Assembly (NCBI GenBank): GCA_044868005.1
Contig: JBIOVX010000277.1
Span: 67,995-131,994, forward strand
DNA length: 64,000 nucleotides
Origin: DATARR01 sp044868005
GTDB lineage: Bacteria > Acidobacteriota > Thermoanaerobaculia > Multivoradales > UBA5704
Reading direction: 5' to 3'
Shown: positions 18,192 through 25,917 of the stretch, piece after piece
How positions within the stretch are numbered: the stretch's first letter is position 1
How the letters are laid out: every line of letters starts with the position of its first letter
Program-made: the position numbers and the translations under genes
The notes under the pieces: model-generated
Database searches by the model: none
The model's input: only the letters and a program-made list of their open reading frames with translations
What the model was told of the DNA's origin: nothing

Positions 18192-19444
18192 CCGCCAAGC
18201 GCTCCGGCACGGCGCCCGCCGATCTGCCGGAAATTCCGCTGGCGCTCGCTGCCACCGGCATGGAGGCCGAGCTCGAGCTGTGGATCGACGGCGAACGCCG
18301 CCGGCCCGAAGATGTCTTCGGCGATCCCACCGCCTTCATCCGCGGCGAGCTGATGCACCGCAAGGGCACCTCCTACCACCTGCCCACCGGCGCCGCCATC
18401 TACTTCGACACCGGCGTCATCGAAGTCGCAACGCCGGCCATCGAGATCGCCCGCGGCGCGGCGGCGCGCGCCGGCCGCCAGTTGTGGGAGTCGATCCGCT
18501 TCATCCGCCGCGAGCTCGACGACTGGGAGCGCTGCACGGATGAGCAGGTGCGGCTGGCCGGCTACAGCATGCACTACAACGTCTCCTTCGAGCTGCCGCC
18601 CGCCGAGCAGGGGCGCCAGCGCACGGTGCGCAAGCTCGCGCTGCTGCTCACCTACATCCTGCCCTTCCCTGTGATGCTGCTGGCCACCAACCGCCGGTCG
18701 TCGAGCGGCGTCGGCGTGCGGCCGCGCGGCAACCGGCTGGAGGTGACCGCCGACTTCACGCCGGAGCCGGCGCTCTCGATCGCCACCGGGTCGCTCATCC
18801 TCGGTATCGTGCGCGCGGTGATGCGCTGGCCTTCCTATGACCTGCGCATGCTCGAGCAGATGGAGATTCCGGTCGTCGCCGGCTTCGCTCCGGTCAAGCA
18901 CGCCAGCCGCCAGGGTTGGGTGGCGCATCTCGACTGCTTCCCGGCGAACCCTTTCATTTGCGACGTCGACCACCCGTCGTGGCCGCTCCGCGACGGCCGC
19001 CGGGTGAGCTTGCGCGAGCTCGCGGGCACCATCACCCGCCGCTTCTGGCCTTCGATCCGCCGTCTCACCGGTCCGTTCAGCCTTCGCCTCATCGGCGGCG
19101 TGATGCGCGGCCGCGCGCCGTCGCTGCTCGACCTCGCGGACCGGCCGCCGGCCTACGAGGACGTCGGGCGGCTGTGCACCTGGGAGGATCTCTTCCCGGA
19201 ACGCCTGCTCAGCCGTTCGCGCTACGAGCAGGTCCTCATCCGCGCCGTCTCCGGCCACAGGCTGCGCCTCGGCGGGCATTGGTACACGCCTGCCAACGTC
19301 CGCGGCTGGTCCCAGGTCGTCTTCCGCCGCGACGACGGCACGACCCACGTCTTTCCTCTCGATTTCCTGGTCAGCCACCTGCGCGATTGGAAGCGGCAAC
19401 GCAGGCGTCCCGACCCTGGACACTCGAAGCACCCTAAGAATTGA
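18188..19444 (+). CDS. Glutamate-cysteine-ligase/glutamine-synthetase-fold protein (inferred)
   Basis: The protein has 418 residues and starts with ATGA overlap on the previous stop. Near the N-terminus, TGMEAELELWIDG carries the acidic pattern of the first beta strand in GCS2 and Dop/PafA carboxylate-amine ligases. GVIEVATPAIEI looks like the second metal-binding strand, and YSMHYNVSFEL and GNRLEVTADFTP continue the pattern. These are weak, remembered similarities rather than a proven family. A ligase making an amide or peptide bond would fit beside two hydrolases. The last 20 residues are basic and rich in Arg, Lys and Pro. Confidence 0.5.
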   Translation: MTAKRSGTAPADLPEIPLALAATGMEAELELWIDGERRRPEDVFGDPTAFIRGELMHRKGTSYHLPTGAAIYFDTGVIEVATPAIEIARGAAARAGRQLWESIRFIRRELDDWERCTDEQVRLAGYSMHYNVSFELPPAEQGRQRTVRKLALLLTYILPFPVMLLATNRRSSSGVGVRPRGNRLEVTADFTPEPALSIATGSLILGIVRAVMRWPSYDLRMLEQMEIPVVAGFAPVKHASRQGWVAHLDCFPANPFICDVDHPSWPLRDGRRVSLRELAGTITRRFWPSIRRLTGPFSLRLIGGVMRGRAPSLLDLADRPPAYEDVGRLCTWEDLFPERLLSRSRYEQVLIRAVSGHRLRLGGHWYTPANVRGWSQVVFRRDDGTTHVFPLDFLVSHLRDWKRQRRRPDPGHSKHPKN

Positions 19445-19501
19445 GTTGCACAAGTGATCGCAAAGTCGTCTCGTGCCGATCGACTGGAAGGAGTGTGCCG
19501 A

Positions 19502-19798
19502 ATGAAAAGCCTGCTCATCGTTGTGCTGGGGTTGCTGGTCAGCACGTCGCTCGCGGCGCAGACCTGCGAGGAGAAGGAAGCGGAGGCCGTCTTCTCGGTG
19601 CTGCCTTCGTGCGGCGCGGGTTGCGACAGCGTCTCCACGATCTGCACGGCAGCCGGTGTTCCTCAGCCGGACTGCTCGCTATGCATCTCGGATTTGGTGG
19701 CGAACGGCCGGGCGGAACCGTGCGCAACCGGGTACTGCTGGCTGGAGCATCTGGCCGCGGCTCCATCTTGCAGCCTGCCCTCCCCTCCTGCTCGGTGA
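19502..19798 (+). CDS. Small exported cysteine-rich protein (98 aa)
   Basis: The ATG at 19502 follows AAGGAG. A signal peptide spans 1-20 (SLLIVVLGLLVSTSLAAQ). The mature part, about 78 residues, has eight cysteines, including CGAGC, CSLC and CATGYC, so it is probably disulfide-bonded outside the cytoplasm. I do not recognise a family. Its 3' end borders directly on the degenerate repeat array. A second small exported Cys-rich protein lies at 61071-61382, but the two are not clearly related. Confidence 0.68.
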   Translation: MKSLLIVVLGLLVSTSLAAQTCEEKEAEAVFSVLPSCGAGCDSVSTICTAAGVPQPDCSLCISDLVANGRAEPCATGYCWLEHLAAAPSCSLPSPPAR

Positions 19799-19824
19799 GC
19801 CCTGTTGATGATGGAGAGACACCG

Positions 19825-20230
19825 CCGCAAGATGACGGCGTGACGCCCCAGGATGGCGGCGCGATTTCTGAGCTTGCGGCGCGACTCCCCCATTTGGCGG
19901 CACGCCTTCTGATCCTGGGGAGCGGCGCCCCAGGATGACGGCGCCGTTTCTGATCTTGCGAAGCCGCGCCCCGAGATGGCGGCGTGATTTCTGAGCTTGC
20001 GGCGCGGCTCCCCCATTTTGGCGGCGCGCCTTCTGATCCTGGGGAACGGCGCCCTCATCCTGGGGCGCCGTTTCTGAGATGACGGCGGCGTGCCCTAAGA
20101 TCAGAAAACGCGCCCCCAGATGAGGGCGGCGCTCCGCAATCTCAGAAATCGCACCCTCATCCTGGGGCGCGGCTCCGCAATCTCAGAAATCGCGCCGTCA
20201 TCCTGGGGCGGAGCTCCCGCATCTCTGAAG
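19825..20230. repeat. Array 1: about 19 degenerate 20-21-bp repeats, non-coding
   Basis: The gap between the two convergent genes is filled by units of 20 or 21 bp with no spacer, for example CTGATCCTGGGGAGCGGCGCC, CTGAGCTTGCGGCGCGACTC and CATCCTGGGGCGCGGCTCCG. Each has a 5' part like CTGAnnTT or CATCCT and a 3' GC-rich part. Higher-order copies exist: a three-unit block at about 19863-19930 recurs at about 19987-20053 with few changes, and a two-unit block near 20133 recurs near 20173. Forward and inverted forms of the same words occur (TTTCTGAG and CTCAGAAA). No reading frame stays open through it on the plus strand. There is no CRISPR-like spacer diversity. Confidence 0.8.
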
Positions 20231-20237
20231 TTCCCCC

Positions 20238-20696
20238 TTACAACAACGGAATCACCTGCCCGATCACCCCGATGATTCCATTCACCGCCGCCGCCCATCC
20301 GGACGCCCCGGTGAGCCTGTTGAGCGACTGCTGCAGGCTCTGAATTCCGTCCTGTAGCTCACCGCTGTGCTGCTCCAGCTTGCCGGCGATCTCGCTGAGC
20401 TGTGCGGCGTTGAGCTGGTTGATGATCGAGATCAGGTGCAGACGGGCGGCGACGAATTGCTGCTTCTCCGCGTCGGAGAGCGGCTGGACCTGCTGGACGA
20501 CTTCGATGCCGAAGAGCTCGACCTCGATCGTCCTCAGGGAGTCGAGGATCTGGTTGAGGTTCGCTTGCGGATCGGCCAGGGTCTGATCGGCCTCCGCTCG
20601 AGCCTGGGAGACGTCGGCCTGGGCCTCGGTGACCGGATCGGAGGTGACGGGTTGATCGGGCTGTCCGGTCGTGCCTGTCTCGTTCGGATCGCTCAT
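20238..20696 (-). CDS. Hypothetical protein with coiled-coil and hydrophobic C-terminus (152 aa)
   Basis: The first 35 residues are Pro/Thr/Asp/Gln-rich and probably disordered. Residues about 30-130 are heptad-rich helices (AQADVSQARAEADQTLADPQ, LQDGIQSLQQSLNRLTGA), suggesting a coiled coil. The C-terminal 18 residues (AAVNGIIGVIGQVIPLL) are hydrophobic and could be a membrane tail. The start overlaps the preceding lipoprotein gene's stop by 4 bp, so the two proteins probably work together at the envelope. I do not recognise a family. Confidence 0.7.
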   Translation of the reverse strand: MSDPNETGTTGQPDQPVTSDPVTEAQADVSQARAEADQTLADPQANLNQILDSLRTIEVELFGIEVVQQVQPLSDAEKQQFVAARLHLISIINQLNAAQLSEIAGKLEQHSGELQDGIQSLQQSLNRLTGASGWAAAVNGIIGVIGQVIPLL

Positions 20697-21649
20697 GGCT
20701 GGCTCCCTCCCGTGCTGCCGGTGGCCGTCGTGGTCTGATTCTTGGGTTTCAGGGCGTCCAGGGTCGCCAGGACCGGGGCCAACTCGGAAGTGATGGCCTG
20801 GATCTCCGCGACGGTGAGGTCGTTCGAGAGGAGCTTGTTCCAGGCCTGCTGGAGCGACCTTGCCGCCTCCTCGGCGGTGTTCACCTGCTCCACCAGCACC
20901 GGCTGCGAGAGCAGGGAGAATCTCTCGGATATCCAGGTCTTCTGGTTGGCCTCGCTCACCTGGTTGGCCATGAAGGGCTGCACGACCTGCTGGTCATAGT
21001 CCAAGGCCGACGTGAACCGCGCGTTGGCCTCGGTCTGGCGGCTCAAGGTCGCCAACAGGGTCTGATGGAGCTGGAGGATGTCCGCGATGGTCTGCTTGCG
21101 CGCTTCCAGCTCTTTCTTGAGCTCCCGTCCCTGGACCCCCTTGACCACCAGGCCGCCGACGCTGCCGCTGGCGGCCGCGATCTGGGACGCCTGCGCGACG
21201 GTGGTGCCGCGGACCTCATTGGTCACGCCGATCAGCGTGGTGGCGAGGCTCTGAACTTCGGTCGAGAAGGACTGCGGCGCGCTGCTCGTGGCCAGGGCCG
21301 CCAGGGCGTTGAAGTAGTCGCCCAGGAGAGTGACCTGTGTCTGGATGCGGGTCAACTCGCCGAGGTACTTACGCATGTCCTGGTCCTGCTGCTGAAAATC
21401 GGGCAGGCTGACCGAGGCGAGCGAGCGGCTCTGCAGGAGCTTGACGGAATTGGCGTCTACGGCGGTGTTGCCGACCTCGGAGATCAGGCCGGTGACGGCT
21501 TGAGTGTAGGCCGTTCCGGCCGTGGCAAAGGCCTGGAAATCGGGGATGCGGGCCGTGGCGCAGCCGGTGAGGGCCGCGAGCAGTAGAACCAGCAGGACCA
21601 AGCGGCCGAACGGCGAGCAAAGGACGCCCCGAACGAAGGGTCTCTTCAT
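20693..21649 (-). CDS. Putative lipoprotein (318 aa), helical
   Basis: The N-terminus has a basic stretch, a hydrophobic core and the lipobox LTGC (cysteine at about residue 29), so this is a lipoprotein. The rest is almost wholly helical with few aromatic residues and many Gln, Ala and Leu, and ends in a Thr/Gly/Ser-rich tail. The ATG at 21649 has GGGAGAAG upstream. It overlaps the 152-residue gene (ATGA) and so is the first gene of a two-gene operon. No family is recognised; long helical lipoproteins often have envelope roles. Confidence 0.72.
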   Translation of the reverse strand: MKRPFVRGVLCSPFGRLVLLVLLLAALTGCATARIPDFQAFATAGTAYTQAVTGLISEVGNTAVDANSVKLLQSRSLASVSLPDFQQQDQDMRKYLGELTRIQTQVTLLGDYFNALAALATSSAPQSFSTEVQSLATTLIGVTNEVRGTTVAQASQIAAASGSVGGLVVKGVQGRELKKELEARKQTIADILQLHQTLLATLSRQTEANARFTSALDYDQQVVQPFMANQVSEANQKTWISERFSLLSQPVLVEQVNTAEEAARSLQQAWNKLLSNDLTVAEIQAITSELAPVLATLDALKPKNQTTTATGSTGGSQP

Positions 21650-21763
21650 GTCGGCTTCTCCCGAAGATCTGACGATTACCTATTCAGTATAGCTTCCTCG
21701 GACCCTGTTCGCCAATCCACGAGAATCGCCACACCCTGGATCGCCACCCGCCGGAACGGCCGC

Positions 21764-24481
21764 CTACTCAAAGCGCAGAGCAACCATGGGATCGACGCGG
21801 GCCGCCCGGCGCGCGGGAACATAGGACGCGGCCATGGCCGCCAGCAGGAGGAACAAGGCCACGCCCACGACCGTTGCCGGATCGTTGGGGCTCACCTGAA
21901 AGAGCAGCGAACGCAGGGTGCGGGTGAGCAGGAATGAGCTCGCGAGGCCCAGGGCCGTGCCGGCCGCCGCGGTGACCAAGCCCTGGCCCAGGACCATCCT
22001 GAGGACATTGCCGCCGGTGGCTCCCATCGCGAGACGCACTCCGATCTCCCGTGTGCGCTGAGCCACCGAGTAGGCCAGCACGCCGAAGACTCCGGCCATG
22101 GCCAGCACCAACGCCGCGAGAGCGAAAACGCCCACCAGCAGCAGATTGAAACGGCGGCGGCTCAGGGACTGCGAGAAGATCTCGTCGAAGGTATGGAATC
22201 TGACCGGAATGGCCGGGTCGAGCTGGCCCAGGATCCTCCGCGCCGCGGCGAAGACGACGGTGGGATCGGAATTCGTCCGCAGCACGATGTTGAACTGAGA
22301 GGTCGTGCGCGGCCTTTGCCGGTAATTCGCGTAGATGGTCGGGCGCGGCGGGGCCTCGAGATCGTGCGTGCGGACGTCGCCGACGACGCCGACGATCGTC
22401 AGCAAGCGAAGGTCGCCGTCCATGTTGCCGAATTCAATCGTATGGCCGATCGGATTCTGGCCAGGCCATTCCTGCCGCGCGACGGACTCGCTGATCACCG
22501 CCGCGTGAGGAGCATCGGGGGCGTCGGAATCGTCGAACAGACGGCCGTCCAGGAGAGGGATCCCCAGCGTTTGAAAATAGCCTTCGCTGGCCACGACATA
22601 ATCGGCGTGGCCCGTATGGGCTTCATCGCGGAAAATCACATTCAGGAACTCGATCGCTTGCTTCATGAAAGCCGGATCGGCGTTGGCGTCGGCAATGTGC
22701 GCGCTCCGCTCGATCAGCTCCCGCTGCGCCGGGAGAAGCTGTTGTGGATTCAGGATCGCGAAGGTGCCGTCGGCGGTATCGGATTTGAGAGGAAGCGCAT
22801 CCGTGCCCCCGACAGCCTGCACGCCGGGCAGCGCTTCCAGACGCGAGATGAGCCGGTCGAGAAACTGCACCCGCCGGGCCTCCATTCCCGCTTCGAGGCC
22901 GGGCAGCTTCAGATCCAAGGCCGCGGCGTGCGCGGTTTCGAACCCTGGATGGACCGAGAGGACGCGCAGCATGCTGCGGCCCAGCAGGCCGGCGCCGACC
23001 AGCAGGGTGAGAGTGGCCGCGATCTGGCCGGCCACGATCAGGCGCCCCGCGCGTTGGCTGCGGACGGCGGTTCCCTGGCGCCTGCCGCTTTCCGCCAGCG
23101 TCTCTTGAACATCGCCCGAGGTGGCGCGCAGTGCCGTCAGCACACCCAGACCGGCGGCCACCGCAAGCGAAAGGCCGAGAGTAAACCAGAGCACCGGCAG
23201 GTTCACCGCAACCTCGTCGAGACGAGGAATGTTGCCGGGCGCCACGGCCAGCAAGACGCGGACGCCGAAGTACGCACAGATCGCTCCGAGGCCGCCGCCG
23301 AGCAGGCAGAGAGGGAGGGCCTCCGCCAGGAACTGCCGCACCAGGCGCCAACGCGAAGCGCCCAAGGCCGCCCGCACCGCCAGCTCACCCGCGCGCGCCG
23401 AGGCCTGGGCCAGCGACAGGCTCATCACGTTGGCGCAGGCCACCAGCAACAGCAGACCGGAGACCCCCAGCAGCACGAGAAGGGCCGGCTTGAAATCCGC
23501 GGTCAGAGTTTCCTGCAGCGGCTGGACGGCCACATCGGCCAGATCGATATCCGAACGGTATTGCTGCCCCAGCCGCCGCCCGATCGCGGAGGCATCGTCC
23601 CGCGCCTGACCGAGAGATGCGCCGTCCTTGATGCGCGCGACGACCCGCCAGTTATGGGCCGAACGGCTGGGCAGGGGAGCGTCCGTCTCTCGCGCCATCC
23701 ATACCTGGCTGTCATCCGGGAAGTTGAATCCGGGCGGCAGCACGCCGATGACCGCGGCCGGGCGCGCCGAGACCGTGAGCTTCACCGCGCCGAGGTCCTG
23801 AGCCGCGTGCAAATGGCGCTGCCAGTAGGAATGGCTCACCAGGGCAACGGGAGCGGCCCCGAAACGCTGCTCTTCCGCAGCGAACAGCCGGCCCTTCACC
23901 GGCTGGACGCCCATGACAGAAAAGAAGTCCGCGGAGACCACGCCGACAAGGACGCGCTCCGGCTCGCCGCCGGTGGAGATCGTCGCCTCATAGGTCGCCA
24001 TCTGCGCCACGCCTTGCAGCGAGCGGGCTTGGGTCCGCACGTCCTCGAAATTCGGATCCGCGAACCGCATCCGGTGGCCTTCGGGGCTGACCTCCCACAG
24101 GCTCACGATCTGCTCGGGTTTGGGGTAAGGAAGCGGGCGCAAGAGGACGCCGTAGACGACGCTGAAGATGGAAGTGCTGGCGCCGATGCCCAATGCCAGG
24201 GTGAGCACGGAGACGAAGGCGAAGAGCGGGCTCTTCCATAGGATCCGAGCGCCGTAACGGAAGTCCTGGGATAGCTGCTCGACCCAGCCGAGCCCCCAGA
24301 CGTCGCGGGTGACTTCCTTGACCAGATCCCGATTGCCGAGCTCGCGCCGCGCGGCGGAGCGTGCATCGGCCGGGCTCTGGCCGGCCTCGAGGTACTTCTC
24401 CGTCGCCAGTTGCAGGTGAAAGCGGATCTCTTCTTCCAGTTCCCGTTCCTGCCTGCCGCGGCTCCAGAACCTGAGATTCAC
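21764..24481 (-). CDS. ABC transporter permease, MacB/FtsX type (acidobacterial ADOP)
   Basis: The protein has 905 residues and a GTG start overlapping the PadR stop by 4 bp. Order: a short N-terminal helical segment typical of acidobacterial permeases (RELEEEIRFHLQLATEKYLE), a transmembrane helix (about 85-110, LFAFVSVLTLALGIGASTSIF), a large periplasmic MacB-PCD domain, an FtsX domain (about 390-520), a second MacB-PCD domain, and a final FtsX domain. The duplicated architecture with PadR in front is the ADOP arrangement. No ATPase gene is adjacent, so it must use a distant one or act without it. Confidence 0.92.
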   Translation of the reverse strand: MNLRFWSRGRQERELEEEIRFHLQLATEKYLEAGQSPADARSAARRELGNRDLVKEVTRDVWGLGWVEQLSQDFRYGARILWKSPLFAFVSVLTLALGIGASTSIFSVVYGVLLRPLPYPKPEQIVSLWEVSPEGHRMRFADPNFEDVRTQARSLQGVAQMATYEATISTGGEPERVLVGVVSADFFSVMGVQPVKGRLFAAEEQRFGAAPVALVSHSYWQRHLHAAQDLGAVKLTVSARPAAVIGVLPPGFNFPDDSQVWMARETDAPLPSRSAHNWRVVARIKDGASLGQARDDASAIGRRLGQQYRSDIDLADVAVQPLQETLTADFKPALLVLLGVSGLLLLVACANVMSLSLAQASARAGELAVRAALGASRWRLVRQFLAEALPLCLLGGGLGAICAYFGVRVLLAVAPGNIPRLDEVAVNLPVLWFTLGLSLAVAAGLGVLTALRATSGDVQETLAESGRRQGTAVRSQRAGRLIVAGQIAATLTLLVGAGLLGRSMLRVLSVHPGFETAHAAALDLKLPGLEAGMEARRVQFLDRLISRLEALPGVQAVGGTDALPLKSDTADGTFAILNPQQLLPAQRELIERSAHIADANADPAFMKQAIEFLNVIFRDEAHTGHADYVVASEGYFQTLGIPLLDGRLFDDSDAPDAPHAAVISESVARQEWPGQNPIGHTIEFGNMDGDLRLLTIVGVVGDVRTHDLEAPPRPTIYANYRQRPRTTSQFNIVLRTNSDPTVVFAAARRILGQLDPAIPVRFHTFDEIFSQSLSRRRFNLLLVGVFALAALVLAMAGVFGVLAYSVAQRTREIGVRLAMGATGGNVLRMVLGQGLVTAAAGTALGLASSFLLTRTLRSLLFQVSPNDPATVVGVALFLLLAAMAASYVPARRAARVDPMVALRFE

Positions 24482-24843
24482 GCCTTGCTCTCCTTGCGCT
24501 CGGGATTCAGCACCCCCGCCATCGCCTGCACCAGTTGCGACCAGCGGGAACGTTCGGAGGAGAGCTGCTTTTTGCCGGCGGCGGTGAGCCGGTATACCTT
24601 GACCCGCTGCTTGTTGTCGGAGACCTGCCAGTCCGCGGCGATCCACTTCTGTTTTTCCAGCCGGTGCAAGGCCGGGTAGAGAGAACCCGTATCCACGCAC
24701 AAGCGCTCGCCGGAATTCAGGTGGATCGCCTGGCTGAGGCCATATCCGTGCTGGGGGCCCCACAGGAGTGTTTGCAGGATCAGCAGGTCCAGCGTCCCCT
24801 GCAGCAATTCAATGCGGTTCTGATAGCGTTCCTTGCTTGGCAT
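24478..24843 (-). CDS. PadR family transcriptional regulator
   Basis: The protein has 121 residues. It has the winged-helix PadR pattern: LLQGTLDLLILQTLLWGPQHGYGL, the conserved DTGSLYPALHRLE wing/helix, and VYRLTAAGKKQL. It represses in the absence of ligand and controls the permease encoded directly downstream (GTGA overlap). Two inverted repeats lie at its own start. PadR in Acidobacteriota commonly precedes ADOP permease genes. The inducing ligand is unknown. Confidence 0.94.
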   Translation of the reverse strand: MPSKERYQNRIELLQGTLDLLILQTLLWGPQHGYGLSQAIHLNSGERLCVDTGSLYPALHRLEKQKWIAADWQVSDNKQRVKVYRLTAAGKKQLSSERSRWSQLVQAMAGVLNPERKESKA

Positions 24844-24879
24844 GTAGACAGCCTACACCCAGGGCTGTAGATTGTCTAC
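24843..24879. promoter_or_regulatory. Two inverted repeats, candidate PadR operator
   Basis: Directly at the PadR start codon are two inverted repeats: TGTAG (24843-24847) with CTACA (24853-24857), and a perfect GTAGA TTG TCTAC at 24867-24879. Both contain the TGTAG...CTACA theme reported for PadR-type sites. They lie in the gap between the divergent PadR and MiaE-like genes, so PadR could repress its own operon and perhaps the other gene too. Binding is inferred from position and symmetry only. Confidence 0.6.
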
Positions 24880-24917
24880 TGCCAGGAAGCCAGGGCTCCC
24901 CCCACTCGACACTTGGC

Positions 24918-25595
24918 ATGGCACTCGGCCCCAAGGGTATGATCCGGCCCATGCGACGCTCCGCCGGCAACACGAGTGGCCTGACCAAGCCGATCGGCTT
25001 CGAGGAGGTGTTCGCCGCGCTTCCCCTGCTTCACCAGACACCCCGCTCGTGGGCGGAGCTCGCCGCTGCGCACTTGCCCGAGTTCCTGGCCGATCACGCG
25101 GTCTGCGAGCAGCAAGTCGCCATGTATGCCCTGTCGCTCGCCGGCCACTATCCCGACGACGCCGAGCTTGTCGAGCGCGCCGCGGAGCTCGCCGCGGAGG
25201 AAGTGCAGCATTTCCGGCGGGTGGTGACGATCCTGCGAAGGCGGGGCTGGCCGCTCGGGGGGCGGCGGAAGAACCCCTGGGCTCAGAGCCTGAAGGCGCA
25301 GATCGTTCTCGGCCGCGAGCCCTGGACGAAGGTCGACCGCCTGCTGTTTGGCGCCATGGTCGAGGCGCGAAGCTGCGAGCGATTCACCCGGCTCCTGGAG
25401 GTCGTCGAAGACCAGGAGGTCGCGCGTCTTCTAGCCGATCTCGGCCCCGCAGAGCGCCGTCACTGGCAGCTCTTCTATCAGCTCGCTGGCCGCGAGACCG
25501 CCGCGGAGGCTCTAACAGCCCGCTTCCAGCACTGGCGGGAGCTCGAAGCCGATCTGGCGCGCAGCCTCGGAGTCTCTCCAGCGGTTCATGGCTGA
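24918..25595 (+). CDS. miaE: MiaE-like tRNA-(ms2io6A)-hydroxylase (ferritin-like di-iron)
   Basis: The protein has 225 residues from the ATG at 24918; later in-frame ATGs at 24939 and 24951 are possible, and 24951 would put the conserved region (GFEEVFAALPLLHQTP) about 20 residues in. Di-iron ligands fit: ADHAVCEQQVAMYALSLAGHY, EEVQHF (ExxH), and VEARSCERF for the second half. MiaE hydroxylates the modified adenosine next to the anticodon. The gene is divergent from PadR and shares its regulatory gap. MiaA and MiaB are not in the window. Confidence 0.8.
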   Translation: MALGPKGMIRPMRRSAGNTSGLTKPIGFEEVFAALPLLHQTPRSWAELAAAHLPEFLADHAVCEQQVAMYALSLAGHYPDDAELVERAAELAAEEVQHFRRVVTILRRRGWPLGGRRKNPWAQSLKAQIVLGREPWTKVDRLLFGAMVEARSCERFTRLLEVVEDQEVARLLADLGPAERRHWQLFYQLAGRETAAEALTARFQHWRELEADLARSLGVSPAVHG

Positions 25596-25755
25596 GGGAC
25601 AATGACCCCGCCAGGTAACCGAGCCGCCACCAACGCCGAGATTTACCTTCGTCCCGGGCGAGCGCCGAGGCTTATCAGGATGAATTTCGCCAGGAGTCGT
25701 CTCATCTCGGTGGTAGCTACGTAACAGCAGCCGAAGCGTTTCGCTCCCCCGTGGA

Positions 25756-25780
25756 CAAGCTCGATCTGCTCCAGATCAGG
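25756..25780. repeat. 25-bp palindromic repeat, copy 1
   Basis: A 25-bp sequence containing the hairpin core GATCTGCTCCAGATC occurs here and, identical base for base, at 28684-28708. This copy lies 5 bp past the stop of the small ORF at 25786-25917. It could be a 3'-end structural or processing element, or a REP-like unit. The surrounding 25596-25785 gap holds no other gene I can support. Confidence 0.75.
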
Positions 25781-25785
25781 CCTCG

Positions 25786-25917
25786 CTACAACGCCACGAT
25801 CAGGATGACCCGGACCTTCACCTGCTCAGCCGTCACGTCCTCGCCGACTTTGCAGGCCAGGTAAATGGGTGTCGTCCTCTCCCGCTCCGCTCCTTTCTGC
25901 TCCCTCCCTCGGCTCAT
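25786..25917 (-). CDS. Small ORF coupled to the Asp-box lipoprotein gene (43 aa)
   Basis: An ATG at 25917 overlaps the TGA of the upstream lipoprotein gene (ATGA). The first 16 residues are Arg/Glu-rich; then comes TPIYLACKVGEDVTAEQVKV and a hydrophobic end RVILIVAL before TAG. The end reads like a real protein fragment with alternating hydrophobic and polar residues. It may be a leftover of a longer gene or a genuine small protein. Without homology the call is weak. Confidence 0.3.
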   Translation of the reverse strand: MSRGREQKGAERERTTPIYLACKVGEDVTAEQVKVRVILIVAL

